Source: Paraburkholderia phosphatilytica (GTDB lineage Bacteria > Pseudomonadota > Gammaproteobacteria > Burkholderiales > Burkholderiaceae). From it: DNA of 64,000 bases. Positions 1 through 8,178 of the stretch are shown here, piece by piece. Numbering within the stretch: the stretch's first letter is position 1; each line of letters starts with the position of its first letter. The stretch is taken from NCBI RefSeq assembly GCF_003443895.1, contig NZ_QQOA01000034.1, forward strand, positions 1 to 64,000, given 5' to 3'. The notes under the pieces were generated by a model that made no database searches, had not been told where the DNA came from, and worked only from the letters and a program-made list of their open reading frames with translations. The position numbers and the translations under genes were made by a program.

Positions 1-333
1 ATACCAGGGCCATGCGCTTCTCCATCCCGATTCCCCAAAAATCGAGAGTAAACGACGCTTCGCCCTTTGTTTACAACCACTAACCTGCCCAAGCCCCCCA
101 GTAAACGACTTCCTAATGCGATTGCCCTGGCATTTCACGCCAGCCGCGTCGCTACGCAAGCCACGTCACACAGCCCACACTAACGCCCAACCCCGGGTAA
201 ACGCCTGCTGAAGTCGCTCGCGGCCCGCTCGCCGGGGCCGAAACGTTACGTCTATAATCGGTCAAGTTTGATCAGATGTACGCCGTTGCCGTCCTGCTGT
301 ACCGCTCACAAAATCACGGGAGACGAGACAAGC
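1..333. other. Intergenic/promoter region upstream of the dihaem cytochrome
   Basis: I see no convincing gene here. A good -10 hexamer TATAAT lies at 253-258, about 75 bases before the cytochrome start, without a recognisable -35 at the usual distance. GTAAACG occurs as direct copies at 48, 101 and 197, and TTGTTTAC (the inverted form) at 68-75, so a regulator may bind here. At the extreme left a leftward start codon could be read at 11-13, but only four codons are inside the window. Confidence 0.4.
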
Positions 334-1239
334 ATGAGCGAAGCACCCCACGGAGCCCCGATCAAAACACCCGGCCAGCTGATCGCTGCCATCATTGCGT
401 CGTTTGCGATCCCGGTCGTCATCATCATTCTGCTCGCGGTCTACGCCAACAAGGCCACCCGCACCGGGGCCGGCACCGACGAACTGTCCGATGCGCAGGT
501 CAGCGCCCGCATCGCGCCGGTCGCCCAGCTGAACCTCCGCGACGCCAATGCGCCGCGCGTCTACAAGACCGGTGAGGAAGTCTTCAAGGCTGTCTGCTCC
601 GCCTGTCACGCCACCGGCGCCGCCGGCGCGCCCAAGTTCGGCAACGCAGGCGACTGGGCGCCGCGCATCGCGCAAGGCTTCGACACGCTCTGGCACACCG
701 CGCTGACCGGCAAGGGCGCGATGCCCGCGCGCGGCGGCACCAGCCCCGACGACTACAGCGACTACGAAATCGGCCTCGCCGTCGCTTACATGGCGAACCA
801 CGGTGGCGCGAACTTCCAGGATCCGCCGAAGCCCGCACCAGGCGCGCAGGCATCGGGCGCAGCCGCAGCTGCCGCGCCGGGCGCATCGGAAGCGGCAGGT
901 GGCACCAACGCGCAAGCCGCCGCGGCGATCGCCGCGCTCGCAAGCGTGCCGCAGTCGTCGTCGGCGCCGGCCGCCGGCGCAACGCAAAGCGCCGACGCTT
1001 CGCAGGCGGGCAAGGCGCTGTTCACGCAGGTGTGCTCCGCGTGTCACACGGCGGGCGTGCTCGGCGCACCGAAATACGGCAACAAGGACGACTGGGCGCC
1101 GCGTCTGAAGGATCCGATGGACGTGATCTACAACTACGCGCTGCACGGCAAGGGCGCGATGCCGCCGAAGGGTGGATCGAACGCGTCGGATGCCGATGTG
1201 AAGGCCGCGGTCGACTACATGGTGTCGGCGGTCAAGTAA
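334..1239 (+). CDS. Membrane-anchored dihaem cytochrome c (c5/CccA-like)
   Basis: A 301-residue protein with one N-terminal membrane helix (about residues 15-37), which anchors two periplasmic cytochrome c domains. Each domain carries a haem-attachment motif CSACH (Cys88/Cys91/His92 and Cys234/Cys237/His238) and a downstream KGAMP stretch with the probable Met ligand. An Ala/Pro/Gly-rich linker (about 175-225) joins the domains, so the gene looks like a tandem duplication of a c5-type domain. Its role should be electron transfer in the respiratory chain; the partner cannot be read from the sequence. The start at 334 is chosen because GGGAGA precedes it and the membrane helix then sits at the N-terminus; a longer in-frame reading from 268 would put non-signal residues in front. 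Confidence 0.9.
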   Translation: MSEAPHGAPIKTPGQLIAAIIASFAIPVVIIILLAVYANKATRTGAGTDELSDAQVSARIAPVAQLNLRDANAPRVYKTGEEVFKAVCSACHATGAAGAPKFGNAGDWAPRIAQGFDTLWHTALTGKGAMPARGGTSPDDYSDYEIGLAVAYMANHGGANFQDPPKPAPGAQASGAAAAAAPGASEAAGGTNAQAAAAIAALASVPQSSSAPAAGATQSADASQAGKALFTQVCSACHTAGVLGAPKYGNKDDWAPRLKDPMDVIYNYALHGKGAMPPKGGSNASDADVKAAVDYMVSAVK

Positions 1240-1278
1240 CACGACGCGCGTCTAGCGAGACAGCGACCGCGTAAGCGC

Positions 1279-1324
1279 AAAAAATCCCCGCGTCGGCTAG
1301 CAAAGGCCACGCGGGGATTTTTTT
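1279..1324. terminator. Rho-independent terminator, probably bidirectional
   Basis: The stem CCCCGCGT...ACGCGGGG is flanked by A6 on the left and T7 on the right. It can end the cytochrome transcript and also the converging minus-strand transcript that starts with the Rep helicase. Confidence 0.85.
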
Positions 1325-1335
1325 ATGCCGCTCAA

Positions 1336-1917
1336 CTAGCTAACCGAAGGCGGCAGCGCCGGCTCCGCAAAACCTTCGACGAAGCGCAACGCCGGCTCCT
1401 GCATCGCGATCGCGCCGAACCGCTCGCGCAACTCGCGCGGCGTCAGCCACGGATAGCTGAGCCCCTGCTGCAACGTCTCGACGAGCCGCGCATCCGGATC
1501 CGCGACCACGTCCATCCGCGCGATGTGGATGTGAAATGCAGTCACGCGCGGCGTCGCATCCAGCGAACCGAACGTCCAGCGATAGTGTCCGTTGCCGACC
1601 CGCAGCGTGCGCGCCGCCGGCTCGCGCATCACGACGAGCCACGGCACCGTCACGCAACCGTCATCGTCCACTCGCAGATCGTCGCAGACGTACCACGTCA
1701 TGCATTGCGAGTACTGCGCGCCGAAGTCGATCACGAGCGTCTTCGCGATCGCCTCCGCGCCCACGGTGCGAGCGGGAAACGCGATGTTGGTGGTGGCGAG
1801 CGAGAAGGTCAGGATCGCGTCGGACGCGAACACATCGGCGATGCGTTCAGGACGCGTGTGGTCCTTCGCATCGATATAGCCTTCGAGCAGCGCGCGATAG
1901 TGCGTCAGCAACGTCAT
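1336..1917 (-). CDS. SnoaL/NTF2-like conserved protein
   Basis: A 193-residue soluble protein. The N-terminal half resembles the SnoaL-like fold: an opening helix (LLTHYRALLEGYIDAKD), then an FASDAILTFS strand region, as in small ligand-binding or isomerase-like NTF2 proteins. The second half carries WYVCDDLRV and GHYRWTF, consistent with a cone-shaped beta-sheet. No catalytic assignment is possible. The start at 1917 is chosen because it begins six bases after the rep stop codon and gives the usual family length; the open frame runs on upstream only inside rep. It is almost certainly co-transcribed with rep. Confidence 0.7.
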   Translation of the reverse strand: MTLLTHYRALLEGYIDAKDHTRPERIADVFASDAILTFSLATTNIAFPARTVGAEAIAKTLVIDFGAQYSQCMTWYVCDDLRVDDDGCVTVPWLVVMREPAARTLRVGNGHYRWTFGSLDATPRVTAFHIHIARMDVVADPDARLVETLQQGLSYPWLTPRELRERFGAIAMQEPALRFVEGFAEPALPPSVS

Positions 1918-1922
1918 GGCCC

Positions 1923-4019
1923 TTACCCCTTCTGCAGCAACGCCTTGAGGCTCGCGAGCCGGTCCTTCGGCGTCATCGGCGCTTCTTCGGCGGTTGGCGG
2001 CGGCGCGTCGTCGAGTTCCATCTCGGGAATGAAGCGCGACGCCTCGCACACGATCGTCTCGCGCGCCCGCTTGCGCTTCTTGCACCAGTTCAGATGCAGG
2101 CTGCGCTGCGCGCGCGTGATCGCGACATACATCAGCCGACGTTCTTCCTCGATGCGCGCGTCGTCGATCGGTTCGTCGTCGGCGCCGCCGCGATGCGGCA
2201 TGATGCCTTCCTCGACACCCACCAGAAACACGTGCGGATATTCGAGCCCCTTCGACGCATGCACCGTGGAAAGCCGCACCGCATCCGGGTCTTCTTCCTT
2301 GCCTTCCAGCATCGACATCAGCGCGACGGTCTGGATCAGGCCGAGCAGGTTCTTGCCGGTATCGCCGAGCCCGTCGGCATTGTCGTAACCGGTCGCTTCA
2401 CCTTCGCCGTCGTCGGACACCTGCTGCTCGGGCTTCGTGCCCTTGCGCTTCAGCCACTCGAGAAACTCGAGCACGTTCTGCCACTTCGACTGCGCCTGGC
2501 GCTCGTCGAACGTGTCGTACAGATACGCCTCGTAGTGGATCGCGTCCATCATCTCGTCGAGCAACGTGGTCGCCGCATCCTTGTCCGCACGATCGGTGAG
2601 GCGCTGCATGAAGTCGCAGAACACGCGCAGCGGTTCGACCTGGCGCGCCGACAGCCGCGCTTCGATGCCGCCCATGTACACCGCCTCGAACAGCGACACT
2701 TTCGCCTGACCCGCGAACGAACCGAGCGCTTCGAGCGTGGTATTGCCGATGCCACGACGTGGCGTGGTCACCGCGCGGATGAACGCGGGATCGTCGTCCG
2801 CGTTCGCGATCAGGCGCAGATACGCGCAGATGTCCTTGATCTCGGCCTTGTCGAAAAACGATTGCCCGCCCGACAGCACGTACGGAATGCGTTCACGGCG
2901 CAGCACCTGTTCGAAGATGCGCGCCTGGAAGTTGCCGCGATAAAGGATCGCGTAGTCGCGAAACTGCGCGCGCCGTTCGAACTTGTGCGCGGACAAACGG
3001 AACACGACCGATTCGGCCTCGTGCTCTTCGTCGTTGCACGGTGTGACGGTGATCGTGTCGCCCATGCCGTGCTCGGACCACAGCTTCTTCTCGAACAGCT
3101 TCGGGTTGTTCGCGATCACGTTGTTCGCGGCGGTGAGAATGCGCACCGTCGAACGATAGTTCTGCTCAAGCTTGATCAGATGCAGCTTCGGAAAATCTTT
3201 GCCGAGCTGCGCGAGATTCTCGAGCGTCGCGCCGCGCCAGCCGTAAATCGCCTGATCGTCGTCGCCCACCGCGGTGAACGCGGCGCGCGGCCCGGCCAGC
3301 AGTTTCAGCAGCTCGTACTGGCACGCGTTGGTGTCCTGATACTCGTCGATCAGCAGATAGCGCAGCTTGTTCTGCCAGCGGTCGCGCACCTGTTCGTTCT
3401 TCTCGAAGAGTTCGGCGGGCAGGCGGATCAGGTCGTCGAAATCCACCGCCTGATACGCATGCAGCGTGGCCACGTAGTTGCGATAGACGATCGCGGCCTG
3501 ATGCTCGTCTTCGTTCGATGCGGTGGCCAGCGCCTGCTCCGGCATCACGAGCCCGTTCTTCCACAGCGAGATGATCGACTGGACCTTGCGGATGAAGCCT
3601 TTATCTGTCGAACCGACCTGCTCCTGGATCATGCCGAAGCAGTCGTCGGAATCCATGATCGAGAACTGCGGCTTGAGGCCCACATGTTCCGCTTCCTGCC
3701 GGAGAATCTGCACGCCGAGCGAGTGGAACGTGCACACCGTCAGCTGGTTCACCGGCACCTTGCGGCCTTCCTTGCCGGGCGTCGTCAGCGTCTTGCCTTC
3801 CAGCAGCTTGCCCACGCGTTCGCGCATTTCCGCCGCGGCCTTGTTCGTGAACGTGACGGCCGCGATGTGACGCGGCTCGAAGCCCTTGTTCTCGATCAGG
3901 TGCGCGATCTTCTGCGTGATCACGCGCGTCTTGCCGCTGCCCGCGCCGGCGAGCACGAGACAGGGTCCGTCGAGATACCGGACGGCTTCGCTTTGCGCGG
4001 GATTCAGGCCTGCGGACAT
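1923..4019 (-). CDS. rep: ATP-dependent DNA helicase Rep (UvrD/Rep superfamily 1)
   Basis: A 698-residue 3'-5' helicase that helps restart and clear replication forks. All SF1A motifs can be read: Walker A GAGSGKT near residue 25, FTNKAAAEMRER (Ia), DEYQDTN (Walker B), GDDDQAIYGWRGA (III), EQNYRS (IV), STVHASKGLE (V) and VAITRAQRSL (VI). The sequence follows E. coli Rep closely from end to end (for example LAGAGSGKTRVIT, RWQNKLRYLLIDEYQDTN, LIKLEQNYRST), more so than UvrD or PcrA, and the length is that of Rep (about 670). It leads a two-gene unit with the SnoaL-like gene. Confidence 0.92.
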   Translation of the reverse strand: MSAGLNPAQSEAVRYLDGPCLVLAGAGSGKTRVITQKIAHLIENKGFEPRHIAAVTFTNKAAAEMRERVGKLLEGKTLTTPGKEGRKVPVNQLTVCTFHSLGVQILRQEAEHVGLKPQFSIMDSDDCFGMIQEQVGSTDKGFIRKVQSIISLWKNGLVMPEQALATASNEDEHQAAIVYRNYVATLHAYQAVDFDDLIRLPAELFEKNEQVRDRWQNKLRYLLIDEYQDTNACQYELLKLLAGPRAAFTAVGDDDQAIYGWRGATLENLAQLGKDFPKLHLIKLEQNYRSTVRILTAANNVIANNPKLFEKKLWSEHGMGDTITVTPCNDEEHEAESVVFRLSAHKFERRAQFRDYAILYRGNFQARIFEQVLRRERIPYVLSGGQSFFDKAEIKDICAYLRLIANADDDPAFIRAVTTPRRGIGNTTLEALGSFAGQAKVSLFEAVYMGGIEARLSARQVEPLRVFCDFMQRLTDRADKDAATTLLDEMMDAIHYEAYLYDTFDERQAQSKWQNVLEFLEWLKRKGTKPEQQVSDDGEGEATGYDNADGLGDTGKNLLGLIQTVALMSMLEGKEEDPDAVRLSTVHASKGLEYPHVFLVGVEEGIMPHRGGADDEPIDDARIEEERRLMYVAITRAQRSLHLNWCKKRKRARETIVCEASRFIPEMELDDAPPPTAEEAPMTPKDRLASLKALLQKG

Positions 4020-4221
4020 CGTGTGTGGATGGTGTGACGGTTTGACGAAGCGGGGAAGGCACCGCGTGCGGCGCCGAAGGGACCCGCGATGTTAACACGG
4101 ATGCGCGCGGTCGCATGCGTGCGCCGACCGTGCCAAAATCGTGCCGTAGCGTGCTCGCCGCGACCATCGCGGCACGCTTGATTTCCGCCCTTTTTCGCAG
4201 GACTTTCCGCAGGATCACGCC

Positions 4222-5283
4222 ATGACTACACCGCTGAAAATCGGCCTGATGGGATACGGCTTCGCCGGCGCGACGTTTCACGCGCCGGTCATCGAACACT
4301 GCGGCCGCGCGGTCGTCGCGGCCATCGCGACGAGTTCGCCCGACAAGGCGCGCGCCGACTATCCGGATGCGACGCTCGTCGCGGGCATCGATGCGTTGCT
4401 CGCGCTGGACGAGGTGGAATGCGCAGTGATCGCCACGCCGAACGACACGCACTATCCGCTCGCGAAGCAGTCGCTCGAAGCGGGCAAGCACGTCGTCGTC
4501 GACAAGCCGGTCACGCTGACGCCCGGCGAAGCGCGCACGCTCGCCGATCTCGCGAAGCAACGCTCACTGCTGTTCGCGCCATTCCACAACCGCCGCTGGG
4601 ATGGCGATTTCATGACGGTGCGCGATCTGCTCGCGGCCGGCACGCTCGGCCGCGTCACGCACTTCGAATCGCACTTCGACCGCTTCCGGCCGGGCGTGCG
4701 TCAGCGCTGGCGCGAAGAGGCGTCGCGCGGCGGCGGGCTGCTGTTCGATCTCGGGCCGCATCTGATCGATCAGGCGCTCGCGCTGTTCGGCGCGCCCGCG
4801 ACGGTCAGCGCGACGGTGAAGACGCATCGCGACAACGGCGGCGCGCCGGATTACGTGCACGTGCTGCTCGGCTATCCCGAGCGCGAAGTGGTGCTGCACG
4901 CCACCGCGCTCGCGGCGATCGATCCGCCGCGCTTCGCGATTCACGGCATGCGCGGCAGTTACGTGAAGCACGGCCTCGACACCCAGGAAGACCAGCTGAA
5001 GGCCGGACTGCGTCCGGGCCAGCCGGGCTATGGCGGCGGCAATCCGGCGGGCGCGCTGCGCGTGCTCGAAGGCGAAGGCGATGCCGCGCGCGAAATGGAA
5101 CGCGAACTGCCGACGCGCGACGGCGCCTACGCGGACCTCTACCGCGCGGTCGCGGCGGCGATCCAGGACGGCGTGCCGTTCCCCGTCAGCCCCGACGATG
5201 CCGTCGACGTGATGACGATCATCGAACTCGCACAGAAAAGCGCGGACGAAGGCCGCCGCCTGCCGTTCGTGCTGCTGCGCTGA
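4222..5283 (+). CDS. Gfo/Idh/MocA-family oxidoreductase, YdgJ-like
   Basis: A 353-residue cytosolic NAD(P)-dependent oxidoreductase. The N-terminal Rossmann fold opens with GLMGYGFAGATFHAPVI, and ATPNDTHYPLAKQSLEAGKH followed by VDKPVT is the family's EKP-type cofactor and catalytic motif. The C-terminal domain has FHNRRWDGDF, FESHFDRFRP and FDLGPHLIDQAL, the last bearing the expected catalytic His of the family. These phrases match E. coli YdgJ very closely. The substrate is unknown, probably a polyol or sugar derivative. The gene stands alone, transcribed divergently from rep. Confidence 0.88.
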   Translation: MTTPLKIGLMGYGFAGATFHAPVIEHCGRAVVAAIATSSPDKARADYPDATLVAGIDALLALDEVECAVIATPNDTHYPLAKQSLEAGKHVVVDKPVTLTPGEARTLADLAKQRSLLFAPFHNRRWDGDFMTVRDLLAAGTLGRVTHFESHFDRFRPGVRQRWREEASRGGGLLFDLGPHLIDQALALFGAPATVSATVKTHRDNGGAPDYVHVLLGYPEREVVLHATALAAIDPPRFAIHGMRGSYVKHGLDTQEDQLKAGLRPGQPGYGGGNPAGALRVLEGEGDAAREMERELPTRDGAYADLYRAVAAAIQDGVPFPVSPDDAVDVMTIIELAQKSADEGRRLPFVLLR

Positions 5284-5480
5284 GAAGCGTTGAGAGAAGC
5301 GCCGGGAAGTATCGAACGCATGCTTTCGGGCCGTAATGAGGAGGAAAGCCTCGCGTGACGGCATCGAAAGGAACGGGCAGTTACAAATTATTGCCAACCC
5401 GCGGTCATCTTTTGCAACAATGCGTGCGTTTCTGCGATGTCGGACTACCGACGTGGAACAACTACGACAAGGAGAACCGC

Positions 5481-5834
5481 ATGACCCGTTTCATTCGTGC
5501 GCTGGCATGCGGCGCGCTGGTTTCGTCGCTCGCAGCCTGCGTGGTGCAGCAGCAGCAACCGGCGCCGCCGCCCCCGCCGAATCCGCACGAAGCCGCCGTG
5601 CAGCGCTTCAATCAGGTGAACGGCCGCATCGATAACCTGAGCCGCCGCATCGACAACCGCGTGAACCAGGGCTTCTATCCGCCGCCGCAAGGTGGCGCGC
5701 TGCATCACCGTCTCGACGTGGTGCGTCAGGAAGCGCGCGACATGTCCGCGCAACATGGCGGCGGTCTGTCCGGCGACGAGCAGCGCGTGCTGAACCAGGA
5801 ACTGGACAACGCGCAGCACGCGATCGACCAGTAA
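5481..5834 (+). CDS. Small lipoprotein with Pro-rich linker and helical tail
   Basis: A 117-residue protein with a lipoprotein signal peptide ending in a lipobox (SLAAC, acylated Cys20). A short Gln/Pro-rich stretch (QQQQPAPPPPP) follows, then a charged region with two near-repeats (NGRIDNLSRRIDN) that looks coiled coil. It should be anchored to a membrane facing the periplasm. I do not recognise the family; it may be a Burkholderia-type structural lipoprotein. The start at 5481 is set by GGAG eight bases upstream and by the signal peptide. Confidence 0.75.
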   Translation: MTRFIRALACGALVSSLAACVVQQQQPAPPPPPNPHEAAVQRFNQVNGRIDNLSRRIDNRVNQGFYPPPQGGALHHRLDVVRQEARDMSAQHGGGLSGDEQRVLNQELDNAQHAIDQ

Positions 5835-5897
5835 GCGTTTCGCAGTGCGCACGCATCGGAAGGCGTGCGCCCGCTGCCAAATACGGCAGGCTCGCAC

Positions 5898-5944
5898 CAA
5901 GCCCGCGCAGAACGCTTCATGCGTTCTCGCGGGCTTGTTCTTTT
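5898..5944 (+). terminator. Rho-independent terminator after the lipoprotein gene
   Basis: CAAGCCCGCG...CGCGGGCTTG forms the lower stem and GAACGC/GCGTTC extends it, followed by TTCTTTT. Confidence 0.85.
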
Positions 5945-6027
5945 CCTGCGCGTCTTTCGCAAAGGCATCTTTTTTTGACAGCGCGCCGCCCGCAAACGCA
6001 CACGCCCTCTGCGGTTTCGGGGTTAAT

Positions 6028-6056
6028 TTGACAAGCCCATGGCCGTCGCGTACAGT
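6028..6056 (+). promoter_or_regulatory. Sigma70 promoter of the gcv operon
   Basis: A perfect -35 TTGACA (6028-6033) and a -10 TACAGT (6051-6056) are separated by 17 bases. The inferred start near 6063 falls right at the 5' edge of the first glycine aptamer. Confidence 0.75.
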
Positions 6057-6063
6057 CGCCGCA

Positions 6064-6364
6064 CGCGTCGGGAGAGCGCGCCGTTTGCCGTTTTTCAAGG
6101 CACCTGGCGCCGCCGAAGGGGCACACCCGCAAACTCTCAGGCAAAAGGACCGACCGCGTCGAAATCACCGTCCGTCGTTCGTTGCGCACTGTCTCAAAGC
6201 TCGTCGCGCACCGTCGGTCCGGTCGTTTCGCACTCTGGAGAGCGGCAGTAGCCAGCGCGTCGCAAGACGCAGGCAGGCTGCCCACCGAAGGGGCGCGCGC
6301 GGCACGCGTGGCACGGCAACCGTGACACGTCCGCGCAATCTCTCAGGTATCGAGGACAGAGGGG
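6064..6364 (+). ncRNA. Tandem glycine riboswitch
   Basis: Two glycine aptamers lie in series in the gcvT leader. Each has the conserved 5' GGGAGAGC or TGGAGAGC element, the CCGAAGGGGC core and the 3' ACTCTCAGG(C/T)...AGGAC element: about 6064-6155 for aptamer I and 6231-6364 for aptamer II. P1 of aptamer II can form between CTCTG (6233-6237) and CAGAG (6357-6361). A terminator stem begins within three bases of that P1, so glycine binding could decide between P1 and termination. In this family glycine normally turns on the cleavage-system genes. The linker between the aptamers (about 75 bases) is longer than in many tandem glycine riboswitches. Confidence 0.92.
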
Positions 6365-6428
6365 CCATGTATCGCATCGCTTGCCGGCATCGCGCCGCAA
6401 GCTGTCGCGCTACGTGGCCTTTTTGTTT
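6363..6428 (+). terminator. Riboswitch expression-platform terminator
   Basis: GGCCATGTA (6363-6371) pairs with TACGTGGCC (6411-6419) with one G-U pair. Inside, a second hairpin (GCTTGC...GCAAGC) can form, and TTTTTGTTTT follows. It lies between aptamer II and gcvT, where a transcriptional ON switch would place its terminator. Confidence 0.75.
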
Positions 6429-6461
6429 TGCTGCGTCGATTCCCTGAAGGCCGAGGCCCCG

Positions 6462-7580
6462 ATGACTGAACTTCAACAGACCCCGCTCAACGCCACGCAC
6501 CGTTCGCTCAATGCGCGCATGGTCGACTTCGGCGGCTGGGACATGCCCGTCAACTACGGCTCGCAGATCGACGAACACCGCGCCGTGCGCACCGACGCCG
6601 GCATGTTCGACGTGTCGCACATGCGCGTCGTCGACTTCACCGGCGACCGTGCCCGCGCGTTCTTCGAGTACGCGCTCGCGAACAACGTCGGCAAGCTGCA
6701 GACCCCGGGCCGCGCGCTGTACTCGTGCATGCTGAACAGCAACGGCGGCGTGATCGACGACCTGATCGTCTATCGCTTCGCCGACGACAACTTCCGCACC
6801 GTCGTCAACGCCGGCACCGCCGAGAAAGACATCGCGTGGTTCGGCCAGCTCAATGCGGAAGGCGGCTTCGGTCTCACGATCACGCCGCGCCGCGACCTCG
6901 CGATCGTCGCCGTGCAAGGCCCGAACGCGCGCGACAAGGTCTGGCAGGTCGCGCCATCCACACGCAGCGCCACCGAACTCCTGAAGCCCTTCAACGCCGC
7001 GAAGATCGAGAACACGCCGTTCGGCGAATTGATGGTCGCGCGCACCGGCTACACCGGCGAAGACGGCTTCGAGATCGTGATTCCCGCGACGGAAGTCTGC
7101 GCGTTCTGGGACGCGCTGCAACGCCAGGGCGTGCGCCCCGCGGGTCTCGGCGCGCGCGACACGCTGCGCCTCGAAGCGGGCATGAACCTGTACGGCCAGG
7201 ACATGGACGAAGACGTGTCGCCGCTCGACGCCGGCCTCGCATGGACGGTCGATCTGAACTCGCCGCGCGACTTCGTCGGCCGCGAAAAGCTCGAGGCGGA
7301 TGGCATGCAGCAGGCGTTCGTCGGCCTGATCCTGCACAAGGACAACGGCAAGGCGGCGGGCGTGCTGCGCGCGCATCAGAAGGTCGTCACGCCGCAGGGC
7401 GAAGGCGAGATCACGAGCGGCACGTTCTCGCCGACGATGCAGGAATCGATCGCGTTCGCGCGGGTGCCGGTGGGCGTGAAGCCGGGCGACATCGTGCAGG
7501 TGCAGATTCGTGACAAGGCGCTTCCCGCAAGCGTGGTAAAACTGCCTTTCGTGCGCAACGGCAAGGTGCTCGCCGGCTGA
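6462..7580 (+). CDS. gcvT: Glycine cleavage system T protein (aminomethyltransferase)
   Basis: A 372-residue tetrahydrofolate-dependent aminomethyltransferase. It takes the aminomethyl group from lipoylated GcvH and yields ammonia and 5,10-methylene-THF. Readable family features are FGGWDMPVNYGSQIDEHRAVR near the N-terminus, DVSHMR, TARTGYTGEDGFEI-type text (here VARTGYTGEDGFEI) and LEAGMNLYGQDMDE. The length is normal. The start at 6462 is chosen for family alignment; a longer frame from 6381 would begin inside the terminator hairpin. It is first in the gcvT-gcvH-gcvP order and is controlled by the glycine riboswitch. Confidence 0.96.
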   Translation: MTELQQTPLNATHRSLNARMVDFGGWDMPVNYGSQIDEHRAVRTDAGMFDVSHMRVVDFTGDRARAFFEYALANNVGKLQTPGRALYSCMLNSNGGVIDDLIVYRFADDNFRTVVNAGTAEKDIAWFGQLNAEGGFGLTITPRRDLAIVAVQGPNARDKVWQVAPSTRSATELLKPFNAAKIENTPFGELMVARTGYTGEDGFEIVIPATEVCAFWDALQRQGVRPAGLGARDTLRLEAGMNLYGQDMDEDVSPLDAGLAWTVDLNSPRDFVGREKLEADGMQQAFVGLILHKDNGKAAGVLRAHQKVVTPQGEGEITSGTFSPTMQESIAFARVPVGVKPGDIVQVQIRDKALPASVVKLPFVRNGKVLAG

Positions 7581-7702
7581 TCCGCCGGCTTCACTGCTGG
7601 TCCTCGCGGACCACCGCCGGAACGTAGCGGAACAATGCGGAACGCAGCGCACGACCCCAACTGCACAACCGAACCACTGGAACCAACGCACAGGAGCAAC
7701 CG

Positions 7703-8083
7703 ATGAGCATCCCGGCCGATCTGAAATACACCGAATCGCACGAGTGGGTCCGCACCGAAGCGGACGGCACGCTGACTATCGGCATCACCGACCACGCGCA
7801 GGAAGCGCTCGGCGACATCGTCTTTTTCGAAGTCCAGGCGCTCGGCAACAGCGTGTCCGCCGGCGACACGATCGCGGTGATCGAGTCCGTGAAAGCCGCT
7901 TCGGATATCTACGCGCCGGTCTCCGGCGAAGTGATCGAAGCGAACACCGCCGTCGCCGATGCGCCGGACTCCGTGAACAGCACCCCGTACGACAGCTGGC
8001 TCTTCAAGATCAAGCCGGCCGCGGGCGCGTCGCTGGACAGCCTGCTCGACGCAGCCGCCTACGAAAAGGCAATCGGCGCCTGA
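7703..8083 (+). CDS. gcvH: Glycine cleavage system H protein (lipoyl carrier)
   Basis: A 126-residue lipoyl-domain protein that shuttles the aminomethyl group between GcvP, GcvT and the L protein. The lipoylated residue is Lys64 in ESVKAASD. The N-terminal YTESHEWVR and the GDIVFFE strand are family hallmarks. GAGCAACC precedes the start. The 122-base gap after gcvT shows no terminator, so one transcript is likely. No lpd (L protein) gene is present in the window; it is shared with other dehydrogenases. Confidence 0.96.
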   Translation: MSIPADLKYTESHEWVRTEADGTLTIGITDHAQEALGDIVFFEVQALGNSVSAGDTIAVIESVKAASDIYAPVSGEVIEANTAVADAPDSVNSTPYDSWLFKIKPAAGASLDSLLDAAAYEKAIGA

Positions 8084-8178
8084 TCTTTTACCCCACGGGT
8101 ACGGCGCATGCATCACGCCAAAAGCGCAACGCGCGCCACCAGCGCGCCTGAAGCCGCGCCGTACCGCAGGAACACCAC

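Noticed and set aside
1..13. A leftward gene starting at the left edge
   Set aside because: A reverse-strand ATG at 11-13 with GGAG upstream is plausible, but only four codons are inside the window and nothing can be recognised.
268..333. Longer N-terminus for the dihaem cytochrome
   Set aside because: The open frame extends to 268, but no ribosome-binding site fits it and it would displace the membrane helix from the N-terminus; 334 is better.
1536..4037. Very long plus-strand frame opposite rep
   Set aside because: It is antisense to the Rep coding sequence, a common artefact at this GC content, and gives His/Arg-rich text without domains.
6381..6461. Extended GcvT start
   Set aside because: It begins inside the riboswitch terminator hairpin and adds residues absent from the GcvT family.
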